Assembly: GCF_040567655.1 (NCBI RefSeq)
Contig: NZ_JBEXAC010000001.1
Location: 1,550,001-1,614,000, forward strand
DNA length: 64,000 nucleotides
Origin: Chitinophaga sp. H8
GTDB lineage: Bacteria > Bacteroidota > Bacteroidia > Chitinophagales > Chitinophagaceae
Direction: 5' to 3'
Shown: one piece after another, positions 56,194 through 64,000 of the stretch
Numbering within the stretch: position 1 is the stretch's first letter
How the letters are laid out: the number at the start of each line of letters is the position of its first letter
Notes under the pieces: model-generated
Databases searched by the model: none
Seen by the model: the letters and a program-made list of their open reading frames with translations, nothing else
Told to the model about the DNA's origin: nothing
Program-made: the position numbers and the translations under genes

Positions 56194-56264
56194 CTCTTGT
56201 GTTTAGTTTACAATGTAAAACTAAAAGAATACCCTTTCCCGGAATTGTAAAAATGCGACATGTT

Positions 56265-57257
56265 TTATTTGGTAATTAAATTACCCAGGCTCTTGTTAAA
56301 CCGGCTTTTGTATTCCAGTGGCGACATACCTGTAATCCGTTTAAACACGTCGCGGAAAGCCTTGGAATCATTGTAGCCGATGGCATACATTACTTCACTG
56401 ATGCTTTTCATCTTGCTTTCCAGCATCTTCTTCGCCGCTTCCATTTTTACACGCTGAATATATTCTACTACGGAGTTGGTGGTGGCTAACTTAAACCGGC
56501 GTTCCAGGTTTCTCCGGCCCAGCGATACCAGTGTCGCCAGCTCATCTACCGTGATCTTCTGGTGATAGTGGTCTTCAATGAACTCCTGTACCTGCAACAC
56601 AGCGTTGTCTTCATGATGCTTATGCCCCTGGAAGATGATAAACTGGGATTGCTTATGCCGGTTGGTGTCGATGGCGAACACTTTGGAGATGAAGATCATG
56701 ATATCCCGGTCAGTATATTTTTCGATGATATACAACATGAGGTTGAGATAGGAAAAGGCGGCACCGCTGGTATAGATCCCGTTTTCATCCGTCATAATCT
56801 CGTCTTTCAGGAGGTTGATATCGGGAAACATTTCCCGGAACTCTTCGGCGTGTATCCAGTGGGTAGCACAACTTTTCCCGGAAAGCAGCCCTGTAGCTGC
56901 CAGTAAAAAGGCCCCGGTACAGATGCTCATGATCTCCGTACCCTGCCGGTGCTGCTCCACAATCCAGGGAAGCAGGTCTTTGTTCTGGTCCATCACTTTC
57001 ATGATGTCGGTATGCAGGGCAGGAATGATGAGCAGATCCGTTTTGAAATGCTCTGTGATAAGCCGGTTGGGGTGTATGCTGAAATAATCTTCCTTCAGCA
57101 GATTATTCTTTCGCTTGCCTACCAGCTGCAATTCGAACAAAGGATACTTCCCGCTTTTCCTGAGCAGTTTGTTCACCTCCGTAAAGATGTGATGAACACC
57201 TTCTACATTGCTCAGGCTGATATCTCCTTCGGGGATTAAAACAGACACGTATTTCAT
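56265..57257 (-). CDS. GlxA-family regulator (DJ-1/PfpI domain plus AraC HTH)
   Basis: A 330-residue regulator starting MKYVSVLIPEGDISL at 57257; the frame to 57284 adds nine unlikely residues. A DJ-1/PfpI domain (~1-200) has the nucleophile-elbow segment MSICTGAFLLAATGLLSG with Cys in the usual position and YTSGAAFSYLNLMLYI. The AraC HTH fills ~225-325 (VDELATLVSLGRRNLERRFK, KSISEVMYAIGYNDSKAFRD). It probably senses a nitrogen or small-molecule ligand. It is divergent from an outer-membrane barrel gene. Confidence 0.9.
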   Translation of the reverse strand: MKYVSVLIPEGDISLSNVEGVHHIFTEVNKLLRKSGKYPLFELQLVGKRKNNLLKEDYFSIHPNRLITEHFKTDLLIIPALHTDIMKVMDQNKDLLPWIVEQHRQGTEIMSICTGAFLLAATGLLSGKSCATHWIHAEEFREMFPDINLLKDEIMTDENGIYTSGAAFSYLNLMLYIIEKYTDRDIMIFISKVFAIDTNRHKQSQFIIFQGHKHHEDNAVLQVQEFIEDHYHQKITVDELATLVSLGRRNLERRFKLATTNSVVEYIQRVKMEAAKKMLESKMKSISEVMYAIGYNDSKAFRDVFKRITGMSPLEYKSRFNKSLGNLITK

Positions 57258-57326
57258 ATGATAAATATAATTAGCGGTCGTCAAAATTTCATGAAGAAAA
57301 TAAATAAACAGTGTCTTATTATAGTG

Positions 57327-57334
57327 TAGCTTTG
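57327..57334 (+). promoter_or_regulatory. TAnnTTTG -7 box of the barrel gene
   Basis: TAGCTTTG lies 21 bp before the ATG at 57356. No clear TTG stands ~20 bp upstream, so only the -7 element is called. Its position argues that the longer frame from 57311 is not translated. Confidence 0.45.
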
Positions 57335-57355
57335 TACATCCAACTAAACTATGCT

Positions 57356-58132
57356 ATGAATATGAAAACAACCTTCAGGTTATTGGCTCCTTTTTCGCTC
57401 TTATTATTCTTGAATCTTTCCAATGCCCAGGCACAAGTGGACCTGGGGGTGAAAGGTGGTTTGAGTATTCCGAATCTTACGGCTGGCGCTTCTGATAATC
57501 CAATCAATAGTGGCTACAGCTCCAGGCTGGGGGCCGACTTTGCCGTACATGCCGAGTTTCATGTGTCCAGGCATTTTTCTATTCAGCCGCAGCTGGAGTA
57601 TTCCGGTCAGGGTGGTAAAAAGAATGGCAAGCAGGCCTTTACCCCTCCTGACGAAATGCTGCCTTATTTCCAGGGTGGCCCGATACCGAAATACCTGTAC
57701 GCCGACTACAAAAGTACGGCAAAGATCAACTATCTGATGATCCCGGTATTGGCTAAATACCGCTTTGAGCTGAACCCCCGTTTTGACCTCTACGTAGCAG
57801 CGGGTCCTTTTGCCAGCTTTGTAGTAGGGGCAAAGAATATTACCAGCGGCAACAGCGCTGTTTATCTGGACGATGCACATACACAACAACTGGTGCCCAA
57901 TGCGTCATTCGACCGGACAGAGGATATTAAAGACAAGCTGAATACCACCAACGCCGGGTTAAGCGGCCATGTGGGACTGGCCTACAAAACAGGCCGTAAC
58001 AGTATCTTCCTGGAAGCAGGCGGTAACTACGGCTTTATAAATATCCAGAAAGATGATGTGAACGGGAAGAATAATACCGGCGCTGCGGTAGTAGTACTGG
58101 GATATGCTTTCCAGATCTGTCAGCGTAAATAA
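57356..58132 (+). CDS. Outer-membrane beta-barrel (PorT-like) protein
   Basis: A 258-residue exported barrel. The signal peptide ends SNAQAQ, followed by DLGVKGGLSIPNL, which is the usual first strand of PorT/OmpA-like Bacteroidetes barrels. Alternating-residue strands continue (HFSIQPQLEYSGQG, YLMIPVLAKYRFE, DLYVAAGPFASFVVGAK) to a final IFLEAGGNYGF/ AVVVLGYAFQI. It has its own promoter and a terminator, so it is monocistronic. Possible regulation by the divergent GlxA-type protein is inferred from position. Confidence 0.85.
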   Translation: MNMKTTFRLLAPFSLLLFLNLSNAQAQVDLGVKGGLSIPNLTAGASDNPINSGYSSRLGADFAVHAEFHVSRHFSIQPQLEYSGQGGKKNGKQAFTPPDEMLPYFQGGPIPKYLYADYKSTAKINYLMIPVLAKYRFELNPRFDLYVAAGPFASFVVGAKNITSGNSAVYLDDAHTQQLVPNASFDRTEDIKDKLNTTNAGLSGHVGLAYKTGRNSIFLEAGGNYGFINIQKDDVNGKNNTGAAVVVLGYAFQICQRK

Positions 58133-58177
58133 ACCAGTCTGCTTAATAGATGCAGTGAAAAGAAATGAAAAATAGGG

Positions 58178-58219
58178 ATACCTGTTTGTACCTATCTTAG
58201 GTACAAACAGGTATTTTTT
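58178..58219 (+). terminator. Rho-independent terminator of the barrel gene
   Basis: Stem ATACCTGTTTGTACC (58178-58192) / GGTACAAACAGGTAT (58200-58214) with a 7-nt loop, then T residues; 45 bp after the barrel stop. Confidence 0.9.
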
Positions 58220-58314
58220 ATGTACGGGTAGCAGGAAGGAAAGATGTACTGTCGTATATTTGAAGACGGTTTCTTTAATGGACCCATTGCAGGAATATGC
58301 TAAGATTAAAAGGG

Positions 58315-59397
58315 ATGAAACTTTCTTTCAGGTATCTGCTGATAATTATTTTATGGACATCCTGTAGCCCAAAGCAGGAACAAACAACCCCGGAGATAAA
58401 AGATATTACGGAATCGGTATATGCATCCGGGATTGTTAAAAGCGCCCATCAGTATAAAGTGTTTACCACAGTAAATGGGCTGATCCAACAAATATTCGTT
58501 ACAGAAGGAGATTCGGTAAAGAAAGGTACACCGTTGTTGAAAATTGTAAGCGAAACGGCAGCCCTGAATACGGAAAATGCCAGGCTGGCAGAACGATTTG
58601 CCAAAGAGAACGTTAATGGAGAGAAACTGAACGAACTCAGCATACAAATAGAACTGGCCAAAAGCAAAATGAAAAATGATGCCCAGTTGCTGGAAAGGCA
58701 AAGAAAACTCTGGGCGCAGGGAATCGGCTCACTCAATGAACTTGAACAAAGAGAGTTGGCCGCCAAAAACTCTGCTACTGCTTATAGCTCTGCTCAACTG
58801 CAATACCAGGACCTGCAACGGCAACTGGATTTTACGGCCCGTCAATCCCGTAAAAACCTGGAGATCAGTACCACTATCGCCAATGATTATATTATTAAAA
58901 GTGATATCAATGGAAAGGTATATGATATTATGAAAGAACAGGGTGAACTTGTTACACCGCAAAATCCTATTGCCGTAATCGGAGACGCCCGTGACTTTTA
59001 TCTCGAATTACAGGTAGATGAATATGATATCGTAAAACTAAAACTGTCACAACCAGTATTTTTTAGCATGGATAGCTACAAAGGGGAGGTGTTTGAAGGG
59101 AAAATATCTAAGATCAATCCCATTATGAACGAAAGCTCGAGGACGTTTACAGTGGAAGCTACTTTTGTTACCAGCCCCCCTGTATTATACCCTAACCTGA
59201 CCACTGAAGCCAATATCATCATTCAGTCCAGGGAAAAAGCTTTAACCATTCCCAGAAGTTATTTAACTGATAGCTCCTATGTAATATTACCCGGTAAGCA
59301 AAGGAGAAAGGTGGTTACAGGAGTAAAGGATTATCAGCAAGTAGAGATTCTCAGCGGACTATCAGCAGAGGATATTATCGTCAAACCCATGCCATGA
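58315..59397 (+). CDS. HlyD/MacA-type efflux adaptor lipoprotein
   Basis: A 360-residue periplasmic adaptor starting MKLSFRYLLIIILW; ATG at 58297 is an alternative. Lipobox LWTSC (Cys17) anchors it. A biotinyl-lipoyl half (VYASGIVKSAHQY, VTEGDSVKKGTPLLKIV) flanks a coiled-coil hairpin (~75-165, two long helices), then the second lipoyl half (IINGKVYDI-type strand, SDINGKVYDIMKEQGELVT) and barrel domain. It overlaps the permease by 4 bp (ATGA). It connects the inner-membrane ABC pair to the outer envelope. Confidence 0.88.
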   Translation: MKLSFRYLLIIILWTSCSPKQEQTTPEIKDITESVYASGIVKSAHQYKVFTTVNGLIQQIFVTEGDSVKKGTPLLKIVSETAALNTENARLAERFAKENVNGEKLNELSIQIELAKSKMKNDAQLLERQRKLWAQGIGSLNELEQRELAAKNSATAYSSAQLQYQDLQRQLDFTARQSRKNLEISTTIANDYIIKSDINGKVYDIMKEQGELVTPQNPIAVIGDARDFYLELQVDEYDIVKLKLSQPVFFSMDSYKGEVFEGKISKINPIMNESSRTFTVEATFVTSPPVLYPNLTTEANIIIQSREKALTIPRSYLTDSSYVILPGKQRRKVVTGVKDYQQVEILSGLSAEDIIVKPMP

Positions 59398-60653
59398 ACC
59401 TGAAACTCATCTTTAGTATTGCAAGATCATTGTTGCTGGCACGATGGCGCCAGACATTGATAGCGGCTATTGGCGTAATGTTCAGTATTACCATGTTCAT
59501 TGCTTTGCTGGGATTTATGACCGGGCTCAATGATTTGCTGGATGGGCTGGTAATCAACCGCGTTCCCCATATCCGCTTGTATAATGAAATTAAGCCTAAT
59601 GCCCATCAACCTATTAACCAGGTGCGGGGAGGTAAAAATGCCTATAACTTTATCAGCTCTGTAAAATCTGTCAACAGCCGGCAGGAGATCTACAATAGTG
59701 GTGCTATCATGCAGGCCATCCGGCAAGACAAACAGGTGGCAGGATTTGCACCTAAAATAACGGCACAGGTGTTTTTTAATGATGGTACGATTGATATCAC
59801 CGGCGTGGTAAATGGGATTGATGTGGCCGCAGAAAGTAGCTTGTTTCATTTTCAGGACTATGTGATCGCAGGCAATGCTATGGATATTAAGAATGTGGCC
59901 AATAGCATTATTCTGGGAAAAGCACTGGCAGAAAGACTGCTGGCAGATATTGGCGATGTAGTACAAATTACTACGGCAAAGGGTAATCGTATATCATTAA
60001 AGGTGGTGGGCTTTTTTCAGTCTGGCTTACAGGATTTTGACAGGGGACAGAGCTATGCCTCAATTGGTACCACACAAAAAATGCTGGGGAAAGCCAATAA
60101 CTACATTACAGATATACAGATCAAGTTGAAGGATATTAATCAGGCGCCTCAGATAGCAAAGCAATATGCAACAATATTCCAGACAGATGCAGAAGATATA
60201 CAAACGGCTAACTCCCAGTATGAAACCGGCAGCTTTATCCGCAGCCTTATTTCTTATGCAGTGGGTATTACCCTGCTGATCGTTGCAGGTTTTGGTATCT
60301 ACAATATTCTCAACATGATGATCTATGAAAAGATGGATACAATCGCTATTTTGAAAGCTACTGGTTTTGCAGGAAAAGATGTGAAACGCATCTTCCTGGT
60401 TATCGCGTTGAGTATTGGTATGGCAGGAGGCTTGTCCGGCCTGTTGTTTGGATTCCTGGTATCTGCCGGCATAGACCAGGTGCCGTTTAAAACAACGGCG
60501 TTGCCTACCATTACCACCTATCCCGTTAATTATAACCCGGTGTATTACCTGATCGGGATAGCTTTTTCTCTGCTCACCACCTACTTTGCAGGATTATTCC
60601 CTGCCAGAAAAGCCAGTAAAATAGATCCAGTTATCATTATCAGGGGGAAATAA
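59394..60653 (+). CDS. ABC transporter permease, LolC/MacB-type (FtsX domain)
   Basis: A 419-residue inner-membrane protein with four TM helices: one near the N-terminus (~20-45, LIAAIGVMFSITMFIALLGF), a large periplasmic MacB_PCD domain (~50-280), then three C-terminal helices of the FtsX domain (ISYAVGITLLIVAGFGIYNI; KRIFLVIALSIGMAGGLSGL; YYLIGIAFSLLTTYFAGLFP). The typical ARKASKIDPVIIIRGK tail follows. It forms the export complex with the ATPase encoded 1 bp downstream. Confidence 0.92.
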   Translation: MNLKLIFSIARSLLLARWRQTLIAAIGVMFSITMFIALLGFMTGLNDLLDGLVINRVPHIRLYNEIKPNAHQPINQVRGGKNAYNFISSVKSVNSRQEIYNSGAIMQAIRQDKQVAGFAPKITAQVFFNDGTIDITGVVNGIDVAAESSLFHFQDYVIAGNAMDIKNVANSIILGKALAERLLADIGDVVQITTAKGNRISLKVVGFFQSGLQDFDRGQSYASIGTTQKMLGKANNYITDIQIKLKDINQAPQIAKQYATIFQTDAEDIQTANSQYETGSFIRSLISYAVGITLLIVAGFGIYNILNMMIYEKMDTIAILKATGFAGKDVKRIFLVIALSIGMAGGLSGLLFGFLVSAGIDQVPFKTTALPTITTYPVNYNPVYYLIGIAFSLLTTYFAGLFPARKASKIDPVIIIRGK

Positions 60654-60654
60654 T

Positions 60655-61332
60655 ATGAATGAAGTTATCCTGGAAACCAGGCATATCAACAAAAGCTTTC
60701 ACGATCCTGTACAGTGGCAGGTACTGAAGGATATCACCTTTACTGTTGATAAAGGTGAATTTGTGACGGTGGTAGGCAGATCAGGTTGTGGGAAATCTAC
60801 TTTGCTGTATATATTATCCACCATGGATACAGATTATGAAGGGGAGCTGCTGATAGATCAGGAAGTAATGACGCGTAGAAAAGAAGCGGTACTGGCACGC
60901 ATCCGAAATGAAAAGATCGGTTTTGTATTTCAGTTTCACTATTTGTTGAACGAGTTCTCTGTGTTGAAAAATGTGATGCTGCCCGGGCTGAAACTAGGCA
61001 AATACACAGCAGCAGAAGTAGAACACCGGGCAATGGAAAAACTGAAAATGGTGGATGTACATCATCTGGCACATAAACGGGCCAACCTGATATCAGGGGG
61101 CGAAAAACAACGGGTAGCCATTGCGCGTGCACTGATCAATGACCCGGCTATCATCATGGGGGATGAACCTACCGGTAACCTTGATAAAAAGAACGGCCAG
61201 ATGGTATTTGATATCTTTAAACAACTGGCGGAAGTATTTAAACAAACCCTGCTGATCGTAACCCATGATCCGGACTTTGCCGCCCGGTCGCACCGGATTA
61301 TTGAAATGGATGATGGCCGGATTGTTAAATAA
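60655..61332 (+). CDS. ABC transporter ATPase, LolD/MacB-type
   Basis: A 225-residue ABC ATPase with Walker A GRSGCGKST, Q-loop FQFHYLLNEFSV, signature LISGGEKQRVAIARAL, Walker B AIIMGDEPTGNLD and switch His in IVTHDP. The length and the LFSV/PTGNLD context are those of LolD-like ATPases. It powers the preceding permease and adaptor in a tripartite exporter; substrate unknown. It is the last gene of the unit, 7 bp before the convergent TonB receptor's stop. Confidence 0.95.
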   Translation: MNEVILETRHINKSFHDPVQWQVLKDITFTVDKGEFVTVVGRSGCGKSTLLYILSTMDTDYEGELLIDQEVMTRRKEAVLARIRNEKIGFVFQFHYLLNEFSVLKNVMLPGLKLGKYTAAEVEHRAMEKLKMVDVHHLAHKRANLISGGEKQRVAIARALINDPAIIMGDEPTGNLDKKNGQMVFDIFKQLAEVFKQTLLIVTHDPDFAARSHRIIEMDDGRIVK

Positions 61333-61339
61333 ACATACC

Positions 61340-63391
61340 TTACAAGGCAAATAAAACACCCCCGTAATAATTTCGTCCCGGAGCAGGGTTGTAATACCGG
61401 TTGCCCATCGCGTTCAGGTCATTGCCCAGGCTGTAGTTTTCGTTCAGAATATTATTAATCCCTGCCTGCAAAGTGATCTTATACTTTTTACCGGTTGGGA
61501 TCAGCCAGCTGGCTTTGCACTGTACCAGGTGATAACCTGGTGCATATTCGGTACTGGCATCGTTGAGGGGAATATCGCCGGTATAATTATGCGAAGCGTA
61601 GAAAGAGATGTTCCCCGCCATTTGCAGGAGTAATCCGGTTGCGATGATATGCTGGGGTACCCCTGTGAGACGGTTGCCCGAAAAGTCTTTTCCGCCGGTG
61701 ATATATTTCCCGAAACGGAAATGACTGTACGTATAGTTAGGGGTGAGTTGTATGCCCCGCATAAAGCCGTGTGCTTTGGGTTGCTGCAGCCATACCATGC
61801 CCTGTAATTCTATCCCCGTTTGTTTGGTACCGCCTGCATTCAGGAAAAACTCATTCCCATTATCCCTTAGCATTCTGACGATCGCATTTTGCATGCGGTA
61901 ATGAAATACGGACAGGTCTATACTGTAACGTTGCGCTGCTGGAGTTATCCGGAGGCCGGTTTCTAAATTCCAGCCGGTTTCCGGCTGGAGGGAAGTATTG
62001 ATGATATTATCAGAAGGTCTTACTTCCGCAGTAGCAGGAGGAGAGTATCCCCGGCTTACGGTAATCCGTCCGGTGAGTGCAGGATTGAACAGGTAAGACA
62101 TGGCCAGGTGAGGCATGAGTTGCGGAGAGAAGGCCACCTTCATTTGTCCGTGCTGATCAAAGGAATAGCGGTAATAATTCAGGCTGATGGCCCCTTGCAG
62201 TTGCCAGCGCTGATGAATATCTGCAGAAAACCGGGTAAAGAAAAAATGCTGATGTGTCAGGAGGCGGTCGGCCGCCTGTACAGTATCTCTTTTGCCTGCA
62301 CGGTTGCCGTAGTTGATAATATCCGTAGAGGTTCGCTGTGCTTCTACGCCTGCCAGCCATTGCCAGTGGAGGGCTGCAGCAGATTGATTGTCTGTCAGTT
62401 GCAGATACGTACGTAAGCCGGTGGTATTTTCATCCCTGGCTTCGTAGTTGGTAATAAAAGGATTTTCGAAATGGGTGTTGCCACTGAATAAGGTGATCAC
62501 ATGCTTCAGGCGGTCGCTGAATTGTGCTTCATGCACGATAGCGCCTTGCAGTGTCCGGTTTTTGATGCCCGCCTGCTGTTCTACTGCACCAGGCAATGTA
62601 TTGGTAGCAGGGCGGGCGGCTTTAGGATTGGCCTGGCTTTGTGCCAGCGTGAGCCCGCCGGGGGTACGATAAGCCAGGTCCGTATAAAAAGCCAGCAGTT
62701 TAAGCTGATAGCCTGGTCTGTATTGCCATTGTTGTACGGTTTGTGTATAGGAATGTCGCAGCGCAGTATTTTGCCGGTAGCCATCGGAGCGCTGGTATCC
62801 CTGGAATAACTGGAACTGATAATTCTTTCCCTGGTGCTGATAAGCTGCACTGGTATGAAACAATCCATAGCTGCCGCCTTGCAGTTGTACCCGCAGCCGG
62901 TCCGTATCTGTAGTGGATGGCGTGAGCTGAAAGCGTATCACCCCACCGGAATTAGGGCCAAAAAGACTACCATCCGGACCTTTTAATATTTCCACCTGGC
63001 GAATGGCAGCAGCATCTATCAGGTTCAGATAGGTGTTGCCGCCTGCATCTGTCAGGGGCATTTCATCCAGGTATACCTTGATGTTACGGATGCCGAATGG
63101 GGAGCGGAGTAAACTACCACGGATAGATAGCCGGTAGCTACCAGGAGAACGCTCCTCCATACGTATACCCGGTACCGTATTTAAGGCGGGTAAAAGGGTA
63201 TTGCCTTGCTGTAATTGCAGTTGTGCAGGTAGCAGTACGCTTACTGCTGTAGGCACCCGTTGCATGGATTGTGGGGTGAGATAGGATTTTACTTCCACTT
63301 CCTTCAACTGATGGGTAGTGTCTTCCTGTGCATATAATGTGGCGGTTGCCAGTGTGAATAGCAGGCAACTGCTGAGATATTTGATTGACAT
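61340..63391 (-). CDS. TonB-dependent outer-membrane receptor
   Basis: A 683-residue receptor starting MSIKYLSSCLLFTLATATLYA at 63391; ATGs further upstream fall in unlikely sequence. There is no STN or carboxypeptidase-like domain. The plug is at ~35-160 (VEVKSYL near the TonB box, GNTLLPALNTVPGIRMEERS, ILKGPDGSLFGPNSGGVIRF) and a 22-strand barrel ends in YYGGVLFAL with terminal aromatic. It resembles FecA-like iron receptors rather than SusC. It stands convergent to the exporter, with no SusD. Confidence 0.9.
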   Translation of the reverse strand: MSIKYLSSCLLFTLATATLYAQEDTTHQLKEVEVKSYLTPQSMQRVPTAVSVLLPAQLQLQQGNTLLPALNTVPGIRMEERSPGSYRLSIRGSLLRSPFGIRNIKVYLDEMPLTDAGGNTYLNLIDAAAIRQVEILKGPDGSLFGPNSGGVIRFQLTPSTTDTDRLRVQLQGGSYGLFHTSAAYQHQGKNYQFQLFQGYQRSDGYRQNTALRHSYTQTVQQWQYRPGYQLKLLAFYTDLAYRTPGGLTLAQSQANPKAARPATNTLPGAVEQQAGIKNRTLQGAIVHEAQFSDRLKHVITLFSGNTHFENPFITNYEARDENTTGLRTYLQLTDNQSAAALHWQWLAGVEAQRTSTDIINYGNRAGKRDTVQAADRLLTHQHFFFTRFSADIHQRWQLQGAISLNYYRYSFDQHGQMKVAFSPQLMPHLAMSYLFNPALTGRITVSRGYSPPATAEVRPSDNIINTSLQPETGWNLETGLRITPAAQRYSIDLSVFHYRMQNAIVRMLRDNGNEFFLNAGGTKQTGIELQGMVWLQQPKAHGFMRGIQLTPNYTYSHFRFGKYITGGKDFSGNRLTGVPQHIIATGLLLQMAGNISFYASHNYTGDIPLNDASTEYAPGYHLVQCKASWLIPTGKKYKITLQAGINNILNENYSLGNDLNAMGNRYYNPAPGRNYYGGVLFAL

Positions 63392-63483
63392 AAGGAACAA
63401 ATATAACATTATATATATACCCCGGAAATAGGATAGCAGTGGATAGGAGTGAATTATTACCAAATAATCGTTGAAAAGTACCA

Positions 63484-63512
63484 TTGAAAGTAATCAGATA
63501 GTGTTATGTTTA
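63484..63512 (+). promoter_or_regulatory. Candidate promoter of coxA
   Basis: TTG at 63484-63486, 18 bp, then TATGTTTA at 63505-63512, one mismatch from TAnnTTTG. It would leave ~120 nt of leader, including an 8-bp hairpin (GTGAGCCG at 63568-63575, CGGCTCAC at 63596-63603). Confidence 0.35.
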
Positions 63513-63641
63513 CCTATCAATTCTAAGACCCTCTTCATTTTATTATCGGTAATCAAATACCGTAGCTGTGAGCCGGTGAAGTGGCACAGAATTAGCGGCT
63601 CACCCTTCTTTTGGAAGTGCTGGACATAAAACCTTCCCGCT

Positions 63642-64000
63642 ATGAGCAATACTGAAATGGAACACGCAGCCGCAGCTGCTGCCGGTACAATTGAACAATC
63701 TCACGAAGCAACCCACCCGGAACATCATACAGAAAGCTTTATTTCGAAGTATGTGTTCAGCATGGACCACAAAATGATCGCCAAACAATACCTGATCACG
63801 GGAATGATCTGGGCAGTGATTGGCGCTTTGTTTTCCGTGCTGTTCCGCTTGCAGCTGGGTTTTCCCGATAGTACCTTCCCCTGGCTGGAAACACTGCTGG
63901 GGCATTGGGCTAAAGGCGGACGTATTTCTCCCGAAGCTTATTATGCCATGGTAACGATGCATGGTACTATTCTCATTTTCTTTGTACTCACTGCCGGATT
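63642..64000 (+). CDS. coxA: Cytochrome c oxidase subunit I, N-terminal part
   Basis: The first 119 codons of the heme-copper oxidase catalytic subunit, running off the window. After an Ala/His-rich N-terminus the sequence FSMDHKMIAKQYLITGMIWA is the conserved entry to TM helix I, and YYAMVTMHGTILIFFVLTAG marks TM helix II with the low-spin heme His (VTMHGT). It would act in the inner membrane as the terminal oxidase. The remaining subunits are presumably beyond the window. Confidence 0.93.
   Translation, partial: MSNTEMEHAAAAAAGTIEQSHEATHPEHHTESFISKYVFSMDHKMIAKQYLITGMIWAVIGALFSVLFRLQLGFPDSTFPWLETLLGHWAKGGRISPEAYYAMVTMHGTILIFFVLTAG

Noticed and set aside
61340..63391. SusC-type transporter
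   Set aside because: No carboxypeptidase-like domain and no SusD partner; plug and length match classical TonB receptors.

Overview
The window looks like a chromosomal segment of a Bacteroidetes bacterium, most like Chitinophaga or a relative. The reasons are SusC/SusD pairs, an ECF sigma/FecR/STN-SusC signalling set, Gld-type ABC genes, DUF6443-type RHS proteins, and promoters of the form TTG-N18-20-TAnnTTTG without Shine-Dalgarno leaders. The species call is inference. No rRNA or tRNA gene was recognised.

Layout. 1-3.2 kb: the end of a SusD gene, a TlpA-like thioredoxin and a divergent HxlR/NmrA pair with overlapping promoters. 3.6-11.6 kb: two large secreted YD/RHS proteins, the second with a variable C-terminal tail, followed by a small membrane protein that could be its immunity partner. 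11.6-16.7 kb: a gene remnant, a TPR histidine kinase with a NarL-type regulator, two small envelope genes and a broken serine hydrolase. 16.8-19.1 kb: a collagen-like lipoprotein and an S41 peptidase. 19.1-32.8 kb (minus strand): one long unit running ECF sigma - FecR - SusC - SusD - DUF4397 lipoprotein - ABC ATPase - GldF/GldG fusion - two tandem MutS-type ATPases without mismatch-recognition domains. 33-40 kb: serine hydrolase, MTHFR-like protein, DUF4386 protein, AraC regulator and a full-length rifamycin phosphotransferase.

40.1-50.6 kb: a complete type I-B CRISPR-Cas locus. Sixteen good 37-bp repeats plus one decayed terminal repeat are transcribed on the minus strand from a leader next to cas4. 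The operon runs cas8b-cas7-cas5-cas3-cas6-cas1-cas2-cas4. A previously uncalled 55-codon Cys-rich ORF lies just upstream of cas8b, and a repeat-like sequence lies upstream of that ORF.

50.8-57.3 kb: small accessory genes, including an Ntn amide hydrolase, a tandem pair of small envelope proteins of which one has lost its lipobox cysteine, a two-gene cassette bracketed by 38-bp direct repeats, an 11-bp iteron array, a YjbR-like protein and a GlxA-type regulator. 57.3-64 kb: an outer-membrane barrel, a three-gene MacAB/Lol-type exporter, a TonB receptor and the start of cytochrome c oxidase subunit I.

The best candidates for undescribed biology are the SusCD-lipoprotein-ABC-double-MutS unit, the small ORF and repeat-like element at the head of the cas operon, and the 38-bp-repeat-bracketed cassette.
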